Source of the DNA: Adiantum capillus-veneris
Lineage: Eukaryota > Streptophyta > Polypodiopsida > Polypodiales > Pteridaceae
Assembly: GCA_014529385.2 (NCBI GenBank)
Contig: CM043970.1
Location: 48,873,279-48,937,278 of the forward strand
Reading direction: 5' to 3'
Length of the DNA: 64,000 nucleotides
Under the pieces are notes generated by a model, which did not search any database, was not told the DNA's origin, and saw nothing but the letters and a program-made list of their open reading frames with translations. Position 1 is the first letter of the stretch, and each line of letters opens with the position of its first letter. A program made the position numbers and the translations under genes. Below, in pieces: positions 56,954-64,000 of this stretch.

Positions 56954-58704
56954 ATGGCTGACAACAACAACACAAATGTGTTCAAGATGTTTGCTGTTGA
57001 GAACAAGTTGGATGGGGACAATTACCCTATGTGGGCTTATATGATGCAACACGTTCTTGTGTCAAAAGGCGCCTGGAATATTGTGCAGGGCATTGATGTA
57101 CGTCCTGGTTCTAGGCGATGTTGAGGATGTTGCAGGTCTTGCTGCAAGGATTGTTGTTGTTAGAGTTGTTTTGCCTATGGCAGAACAAGCTCGTTGGGAT
57201 GTTAAGGATGCACAGGCTCATGCATTAATTGCGTTCTCTGTGAAGCGCACCATTGTTCCTCACATCCGTTCACAACAAAATCTGCAAAACACGCTTGGGA
57301 TATTTTGGTTGGTCTTTATGCAAGTCGCAATGAGGCTAAAATTGCTTTGCTGTGTAAAGAGTTGGAGTCGAAGATTATGCATGAGGAAGATGATATGGAC
57401 ACTTTCCTTGCTAGTGTTAAGGATATCAATGAGAAACTCATTTCTACAGGTGAAGTCATTTCTGACAGTTCCCTAGTGCAGACTGTTTTTGATGCCTTAC
57501 CAGATTCTTACCAAACTTTTGCTAGTACTTGGAGACTTATGACCCAAGGAAATCCTGAAGTTGTCAAGTTTGATGCATTATGCACATTGCTGTTGCAAGA
57601 GTCACTTTCCAGAGAAAACAGGACTAGGAACAAGCTTTTATTACCTCTCAAAGAAAGGGTGGTAACAACAATGCAACCACTTCTTATGGTTCTACTGTGA
57701 GTGGCAAAAATTATGTTCCTAATGCTTCTGCTGGCAGCACTTCGTCTGGAAATTCTAGTGATAAGGGCAAAAAGAAGATGCGTTGCCATTATTGTAAAGC
57801 TAATGATCACTTGATCAAGTCGTGTCCTAAGTTGAAGGCCAAAGAGGCTAAGAAAAAAGACGGTGGTTCCACTACAAATGCTGGTTCCACTTCAAATGTA
57901 GCCATTGTTGAGTCTTCTGTGAAAGGAGACCGTGATGCTGATGTCGATGTTGAATGGGCTTTTAGCGCAGAGTGCACTTACAATCCTGTTGTCCATGATG
58001 CATGCTTGTCAGTTGTTGCAGATTCACATGTGTGGTATTTTGACACTGGTGCTACAAAGCACATTACCTCACATCATGAATTGTTCACCTCTCTCCAGTC
58101 TGTCCCTCATGGGAATTCTGTCACTTGTGCCAACAATGCCTCTTATCCAGTTCAGGGAGTTGGAAAGATTGTGCTTATTGCTGATAATGGCAGTTCCTTC
58201 ACACTTGTTGATGCACTTTATGTACTTGGGATCAAGAAGAATCTCTTGTCTGTATCCGCACTAGCTAGACTTCGACTTGTAGTCAAATTTGTGGATGACA
58301 GATGTACAGTTCATGATCTCAGTTTTGGTGATGAAATTGTTGCATCTGGCCTTTTGTGCCGTGGGCTGTATAAGCTCACTTTGTATGACAAGTGTGGACA
58401 AAATTTTTCAAATGCTGTTATAGATTCAAGGGATATTTCATATGCAAAACTTTGGCATGCACATTTTGGTCATCTGAATTTTGCCAGTTTGCTGCGTTTG
58501 CAGAAATCTAATATGGTTGCTTCTTTGCCGCCTCTTGAAGCACCTGTCAAACATGTTTGTGAAGGCTGTATTTTGGGTAAAATGCAGGGTTCTAAGTTTC
58601 CAAAGGATAGTTCAGTTCAGGCCACATGCAGGTTGCAGCTTGTGCATAGTGTGTTTGTGGGCCCATGCAAACTCTATCCTTGGGAAATTACCTGTACTTT
58701 GTGA
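56954..58704 (+). pseudogene. Copia-2 Gag, protease and integrase zinc region
   Basis: Gag starts at ATG 56954 (MADNNNTNVFKMFAVENKLD, then DNYPMWAYMM), breaks at 57124 and resumes at ~57305 (YASRNEAKIALLCKELESKI, DALPDSYQTFASTW). A further frame change near 57690 leads to the knuckle C-H-Y-C-K-A-N-D-H-L-I-K-S-C, protease WYFDTGATKHITSHHEL and the pre-integrase zinc region LWHAHFGHLNFASLL with C-E-G-C. The frame is lost again near 58660. Gag, protease and the start of integrase would form one polyprotein in a functional relative. Confidence 0.93.
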
Positions 58705-61215
58705 CTTTCATTGATGATTACGCTAGCCATACATGGGTATTTTCACTTAAAGCGAAGTCCGAAGTTTTTATGTGCTTCAAACAATTTCTGGCTATGGCTA
58801 AAAATGTCTCAAAATGTTCTATGGACACCCTCCGTTCCGATAGAGGGGGGGAGTATATGTCTCATGAATTTAATGCATTTCTGGCTAGTCGTGGGATAAA
58901 ACACCAATGTACGGTGCCTTATACACCTCACCAAAATGGTGTTGCTGAGAGGAAAAACAGGTCACTGACAAAAATTGCACGATGTATGGTCAAAAGTCAA
59001 GCTTTGCCGCATTCTTTTTGGCTTGGGGCCATCATGTGTGCCACTTATGTACTTAACAGGTGTCCTACGAAAGATTTGTAGTCTATTACTCCATATGAAG
59101 CATGGCATGATAGAAAGCCTTCTATTGAGCACATGCGTGTTTTTGGCTGTTTGGCATATGCTTTGGTGACACAAGTGCAGTGTAGAAAATTGGATGATAA
59201 GGCTGTCAAATGTATTTTTGCTGGTTATAGTGCTGAAAGCAAAGGTTACAGGTTGTATCATCCGCAAACAAAACGTATTTTGGTTTCACGGGATGTAGTG
59301 TTTGTGGAAGATTCTGTTTAGCCCTTGCTATCATGTACTAGAGACAGTAATGTAAGCTCACAGGACATTTATGACACTTTGCTGCCTCTTTTAGTGGTGG
59401 AAATAAGAATGTAATTTCCAATGAGGAAAATGTACAACCTATGGGGGTTTCTGAAAATGTTACAGATCATCCTATTACTGATGCAGATGTACATGATGTC
59501 CTTGATGAGGAAAGGGCTGAAAATGAGTAGGTTAGAGGTATGCCAAAATGGCTGGTGCACACTTTGCGTGACAGTCAATTGGATGCACCTTTGTCTAGTC
59601 GTACTTGTTCAGGATCTTGCCATGCATCTTATGCATCAGAATGTTATGCTTTGGCTATGTCTAGCTTACATGATGTTGAGGAACCTCTGTCTTTTGATGA
59701 AGCATAGAATTCAAAAAATTGGATGGCTGCCATACAATCAGAATATGATGCACTTATAGAAAATGACACATGGACTTTATGTGATTTGCCTCCTGGCAAA
59801 AAGGCCACTGGTAGAAGTGGGTTTACAAGTTGAAACGCAACCCGGATGGTGAGATCGATCTCCATAAGGCTCGACTTGTTGCAAAGGGTTATGCACAACA
59901 AAAAGGCATAGATTATGAAGAGACTTTTGCTCCCACTTGTTGTATGACTACTGTGCGTTTTCTATGTGCATTGGCACCTCATTTTGGTTGGGATGTACAT
60001 CAATCAGACATAGTTACTGCTTTCTTGAATGGTGACATATTTGAGGAAGTTTATGTAATGCAGCCTCGTGGTTTTGTCATAAAAGGACAAGAGGACAAAG
60101 TTTGCAGATGTAAGAAGGCTTTGTATGGGTTGAAGCAATCTCCTCGTGCTTGGTATGAGAAAGCTGACACTCATTTGGTTAAACGAGGCTTGCCTAACAG
60201 TCCAACCAAAAGCACATTGTATGTAAAGCGTGAGGGTGATGTACTTCTCATTGTGGTTCTTTATGTCGATGATTTGCTTGATCACTAGACCAAATGAGAG
60301 ACATATTGATGAATTTAAGGCTGATTTGAATGCTACTTTCAAGATGAAAGATTTGGGGCTGTTGCATCATTACTTGGATATACAATTTAAGCAGTGTGAT
60401 GGTGGTATTTCCTCGTGTCAGAAAAGTTACATAGAGACATTGCTATGTAAGTTTGGACTTGAGGATTGCAAACCTATTTCCACTCCCATGGAAACAGGTT
60501 TGAAGTTGAGTCTACATAATGCTAGCGATCCTGCTGATGTCACTCTCTACCAAAATGTTGTTGGCTGCCTCATTTATGTATGCAACACGAGGCCAGATAT
60601 TCAATTTGCAGTCTCACAGGTCAGCAGATTTATGCATAGCCTAGGGTCTAAGCATTGGTAGGCTGTCAAGAGGATTTTTTGCTAGCTTAGTGGCACTTTA
60701 CATCTTGGCTTGTTTTATCCCAAGGGGGGATCATTGCCACTAGACTTACATGCTTTTTCGGACTCAGATTGGGCTGGTTGTTTTGACACGTGAGTGTCCA
60801 CAAGTGGTTTTTGTTTCATGCTTGGCAGTTCATGTATATCATGGTTGATCAAAAAGCAACCTACTGTGGCCACTTCGAGTTGTGAGGCTGAGTACAGGGT
60901 AGTCTTTACAACTACTGTTGAGTGTGTATGGCTCAGACGCCTTATGGATGATTTGGGTGTTGGATAGGACACTGCCAACACCATCTACACTGACAGTCAA
61001 AACGCATAGATGCGAGGAACCACGTTTTTCATGCTTGCACAAAGCACATTGAGGTCCATTACCACTATGTCAGGGAGAGGCTCTCAGCAGGAGAGATCAG
61101 CTTGGCTTATGTGCCAACACAGGACAACCTTGCAGATCTTTTCACAAAGACATTGTCTCGTGAGAAGCTTGAAGCTTTCCGCAAATCTTTGGGCTTGCTC
61201 CCCTTTGTGGACTGA
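58665..61215 (+). pseudogene. Copia-2 integrase, RT and RNase H
   Basis: The integrase core keeps FIDDYASHTWVF, LRSDRGGEYMSHEF and TPHQNGVAERKNRS (D, D, E). A TAG at 59079-59081 then ends this frame, and a C-terminal part follows (FGCLAYALVTQVQCRKLDDK). RT (59830-60288) shows [56 protein letters not shown] and VVLYVDDLL. A frame change near 60285 leads to MKDLGLLHHYLDIQF and RNase H (GCLIYVCNTRPDIQFAVSQV; CEAEYR-like and TDSQN-like motifs to the TGA at 61213-61215), with several stops. Domain order is copia. Confidence 0.93.
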
Positions 61216-61278
61216 TCATGTCCTTAGGGCATGGCACTTCCCTTTACTCATGTGCCAACTCTCGTTCACGGCATCACT

Positions 61279-61288
61279 CCAGGGGGGA
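61279..61288 (+). other. Polypurine tract of Copia-2
   Basis: CCAGGGGGGATT immediately precedes the 3' LTR. Confidence 0.85.
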
Positions 61289-61290
61289 TT

Positions 61291-61517
61291 TGTTACCATT
61301 TACATGTGGAAGTGATGTGTGTGAACACACTAGGACCGCCGGGGCATTTTTTCCCTCTTGAGGATGTTTTTTCCCCTGAGCATTGTATATACGCCCATCA
61401 CTCTAGGGCTATCTATCTTTCCATTGCACACTAAGTAACACACTCTCTATTGTGTGCCTTGAGCTTCCTTCGTCTTCTCCAAGCTGTGTGCGTTTCTCTG
61501 CGACCCTAATTCCAACA
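61291..61517 (+). repeat. 3' LTR of Copia-2
   Basis: 227 bp, same length as the 5' LTR; TGTTACCATTTACATG to AATTCCAACA. Confidence 0.97.
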
Positions 61518-61617
61518 AGTTTTTGGCTTGTTTTGTGATCCAAACTCTATGAGCCTTCACAAAAGATGTTTGTAATCATGCATAGAGCTATGGTATCAAC
61601 CTTGATGAGTTTTGAGA

Positions 61618-62630
61618 CAAAAGTTAATAATCGCGATTATTAACTTTTGTATAAAATGAACAATTTTTTAACTTTTTTCCTAAACAGTCTTTTTATGATC
61701 TATTTTGAGCCTATGAATCAAGTTAAAACTTAATTTGGACAAGATCCATCAAGTTTATCAACTGTTTCGTGTCCGCAGACTCTGATTTCAAGAATCTGGC
61801 TTAAGTCTCACTTTTGTGATCCAAATTTCACCAAAATAGATTTGTGAGGTCTACTTGATGTGCTTGACCTTGTGGTATGCCCAAGTATGCAAGATTGTCA
61901 ATTTTTGGAGCAGATGTAAATAATCACGATTATTAACTTCTGCTAAATTTTTGTAAGTTTTTGTTCCAATCTTGACACAGATATGTTAAGGAACTCAACT
62001 TAAGGTCTCTAGCCAAGTTTCATAAAGTTTGGACAATTTTTGGTCAAATGGTCATCAGTTTTCTGTCCGGAGACTGACTTTGCAAATTTGGTCACAATTT
62101 TCAATCCAATGATTCAAATCTTACCAAATTTGGTTTGTGGGCTTATTAAAACATGATAAAACTAGTGATATGCTGACTTGGTCAAAAAAGTTGAAAAATA
62201 GGGCAGATCTAAATAATCGCGATTATTTACAACTAACAAATCTTTTCATCTTTTTGATCAATTGAGCATATACACATGTTTATCACATCAATATAAGCCT
62301 ATGAATCAAGTTTCATCAAGTTTGGACAAATTTTTCCCCAATTTACACTCAAGACTCAAAAAGTCAGTACAAACTTTAGTTTTTACCCAGTTTGGTGATC
62401 CAAATCTTTTGTGCCTTTACAAAAGTTGTTTGTACACATGTAATGAATCAATGGTATGAACCTTGGTCAAATCGGAGCTGAAAGTTAATAATCGCGATTA
62501 TTAACTTTTGACCCAAAACTGACACTTTTTTGAACTTTTTCACTCGACAGTCTTTTCATGATCTATTTTGAGCATATGAATCAAGTCAAAACTTAATTTG
62601 GCCTAAAATGTCATGAAAAAGTAAATAATC
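61618..62630. repeat. Palindrome array in TG2 leader, part 2
   Basis: Continuation beyond Copia-2: 61618-61649 (AAAAGTTAATAAT arms, CGCG), 61916-61937 (mixed arms GTAAATAAT / ATTATTAAC, CACG), 62210-62229 (TAAATAAT arms, CGCG), 62481-62508 (AAAGTTAATAAT arms, CGCG) and a left half-copy at 62616-62630. Centre spacings are 293, 293 and 275. Confidence 0.93.
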
Positions 62631-63183
62631 TGAGTTTTGGCCAACTCTTGAAAATTTTACCTCAAAGTGTCTTTTAGCTTACCCACTGGTTCATACAATT
62701 TTTAGGTTTACTCTCCAGTTGGATTGAGTGGTTTGGAGTCTTTTCATGCTATTTATAGCCGTAGATCTGAAACTCTGCAACTTTACATAAACAATTCACA
62801 GATGATTCATTTGGAGTGAGCAATGTTCTAAAATCCACCTCAGATCCTACTTACCCTACTTCTAGGTTATCGTGCAATAGGGTTGTGGAAAGTATCAACA
62901 AATACTTGTTTTCTTGTGTTTTTAATGTTTTTTAGAGCCTTGATCTTAAGACTTGTCTTGTCTACCAATCATTCTCCAAATCCTAATCTAAATTTACAAT
63001 CCTACAATCCTAAAGGCACTCGGCAAGTACAACTTACCTCCAAGATACCTCTATACAGCAAAAGACGACAATCTTAAGCTATGCGGTTTCTAAAAAGAAA
63101 GTTTTACTCTAGGTGAACCTAAAGGAAGTTAATGGACAAGGTTACACAAGATGCTCATGTTTTCCCTAGTTTAGGTCTATTCG
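62631..63183. other. TG2 leader next to the primer site
   Basis: About 550 bp with no frame of note and no palindrome copies. Confidence 0.6.
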
Positions 63184-63201
63184 TCCCTGACAACGGTGCC
63201 A
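63184..63201 (-). other. Degenerate tRNA-Asp primer-binding site of TG2
   Basis: The minus strand reads TGGCACCGTTGTCAGGGA. It differs from the perfect TG1 site at three positions within the 17-base match, all transitions, and lies two bases from the LTR. Confidence 0.8.
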
Positions 63202-63203
63202 AA

Positions 63204-64000
63204 TGTGGGACGCATGTCTAATTTCACCATCCTATCTTATTGTAGTATTAGCGAGAACCACGATTAATTTGTCGAACCATGGGACAAAGTTGACTTGACT
63301 AGTGTATAGAGGCTACAAGAGGTTGTCAATCTCTTGGAAAACAACTAACAACTCGCATCTAACTCAAGCTACACTCAAGTGATTGAAATCATCAAAAGCC
63401 AATCCCTCATCGGCAAATAATTCACATCTGTTACAGCATCTAATGACATCCATACGTAACAAAACTTCTAGGACAAGTTTATAAGACCTAAGTACACATG
63501 CCTATGGCCTGAAACCCCACTTTAGGTCAAGTTTCAAAATCGCGATTATTAACAGTAGTGGATGTTTCACCTAGTTGTTTTCGACCCAGAATGCATCTAA
63601 ATGCTTAGCAATGATGCCCCAATATCCCGCCTATGCTTAGTTTTCATTTTAAAAGTGTAAACTCCTGGTTATGATGAAACGGTGACTCCAAAAGCTACGA
63701 AATACTGTGAATGGCTTACGGTCAATGCGTAGAGCTCTTACATGCGGATGCAATGCAACAAACGCATTTGAAATGTAACAACTGGAGAGGGAGTAAGAAG
63801 AGAGAGAAGTGAGTGCCGTTAGCTCACGCTGTGTATTTCTTATCCAAAAACTTAATAAAATCTTTACAAAGTTGGCTTTTATACCTTAGCCAAGGTCTAA
63901 AATGTGTAATGTCCGGTGCCCAAGGCCTTTAGGGCTCACCACTTATTAGATCTACAACCTATGCACATTAAGTGACCTATTGTTTACAACTTGGAACTCC
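63204..64000 (-). repeat. 5' LTR of TG2 (cut by the window end)
   Basis: 797 of about 1020 bp. It matches 42702 onward, including AAATCGCGATTATTAACAG at ~63537-63555, the half-copy of the leader palindrome, here with the perfect CGCG centre. Confidence 0.92.

Larger units (their letters stand above)
56365..61517 (+). mobile_element. Copia-2: Ty1/copia element inserted in the TG2 array
   Basis: Complete plus-strand element, 5153 bp, LTRs 56365-56591 and 61291-61517, perfect 5-bp duplication AGTTT (56360-56364 and 61518-61522). The LTRs differ at roughly 14 of 227 positions by eye, so it is older than Copia-1. Removing it restores the ~284-bp spacing between palindromes at 56176 and 61618. The polyprotein is more broken than that of Copia-1. 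Confidence 0.97.
42702..64000 (-). mobile_element. TG2: second Gag-only LTR element, running off the window
   Basis: Minus-strand element: left (3') LTR 42702-43721, right (5') LTR starts at 63204 and continues past 64000. It has the same plan as TG1: tRNA-Asp-like primer site, ~3.8-kb leader (after removing Copia-2) with a palindrome array, Gag-like frame, conserved 3' non-coding region, polypurine tract. No RT or integrase of its own; all pol motifs inside belong to the two nested copias. Without these it is ~10.7 kb, similar to TG1. The left duplication would be AAAGT (42697-42701); the right one lies outside the window. The LTR sequence is only distantly like that of TG1. Confidence 0.87.

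Overview
The window is retrotransposon-dense nuclear DNA from a land plant. I see no host protein-coding gene, rRNA or tRNA gene, and no prokaryotic gene. The evidence is the mix of element types: Ty3/gypsy elements (a Tat-like one with an extra RNase H, and a chromodomain-type one), Ty1/copia elements primed by initiator tRNA-Met, a Mutator-like (MULE) DNA transposon with a 9-bp target duplication, and long dinucleotide microsatellites. The species cannot be named from the sequence. The Gag types would fit a large, repeat-rich genome such as a fern, lycophyte or gymnosperm, but that is inference.

Layout. (1) 198-9096: gypsy element A, minus strand, with ~1.2 and 1.6 kb LTRs, an intact 496-aa Gag and a decayed protease-RT-RNase H-integrase. 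It sits inside a plus-strand gag (1-197 and 9097-9576). (2) 9577-~15550: Tat-like gypsy element B1, minus strand, truncated inside its second RNase H. (3) ~16160-~21540: an RT scrap of family B, then gypsy element C (minus) with its leader and a probable 5' LTR full of CA microsatellite. (4) 21556-22200 and 39191-40484: a second copy of family B (B2), split by a 17-kb insertion. (5) 22201-39185: that insertion (element TG1), a complete LTR element with TTATC target duplications and a tRNA-Asp primer site. It has no reverse transcriptase or integrase and carries one large decayed Gag-like reading frame. A solo LTR of a relative and a 5-kb MULE are nested in it. (6) 40485-42701: a GA microsatellite, then the integrase C-terminus and chromodomain of a plus-strand chromovirus. 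(7) 42702-beyond 64000: a second Gag-only element of the same type (TG2), broken by two copia elements: Copia-1 (45651-51233, minus, TSD GATCC) and Copia-2 (56365-61517, plus, TSD AGTTT).

The most interesting system is the TG1/TG2 pair. Both encode a large protein built from repeated Y-x-D-x-x-G-x-x-Y-type motifs, a CCHC-like zinc knuckle, a degenerate retropepsin-like segment and a C-terminal repeat with the core QG(Y/F)Y-x-G-x3-(L/I/V)-W. Between the primer-binding site and the reading frame, each has a ~3-4 kb leader holding an array of near-perfect palindromes spaced about 284 bp apart. The arms are unrelated between the elements (AGACATCCTA in TG1; AAAAGTTAATAAT in TG2), yet the central tetranucleotide (most often CGCG), the spacing and the position are the same, and each LTR keeps a half-copy of its own element's motif. 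Within TG2 the arms also show a paired T/A swap that keeps the symmetry. This looks like a selected leader structure (RNA hairpins or symmetric protein sites) of a Gag-only, non-autonomous retrotransposon family that would depend on another element for reverse transcription and integration.

Nesting order from interruptions: family B2 was split by TG1, which later received the solo LTR and the MULE. TG2 entered chromovirus-flanking DNA and was then hit by Copia-2 (LTRs differ at roughly 14 of 227 positions by eye) and by Copia-1 (LTRs differ by about 4 substitutions and a 2-bp indel, so younger). Many pol stop codons are explained by C-to-T change, as expected for silenced, methylated plant transposons.
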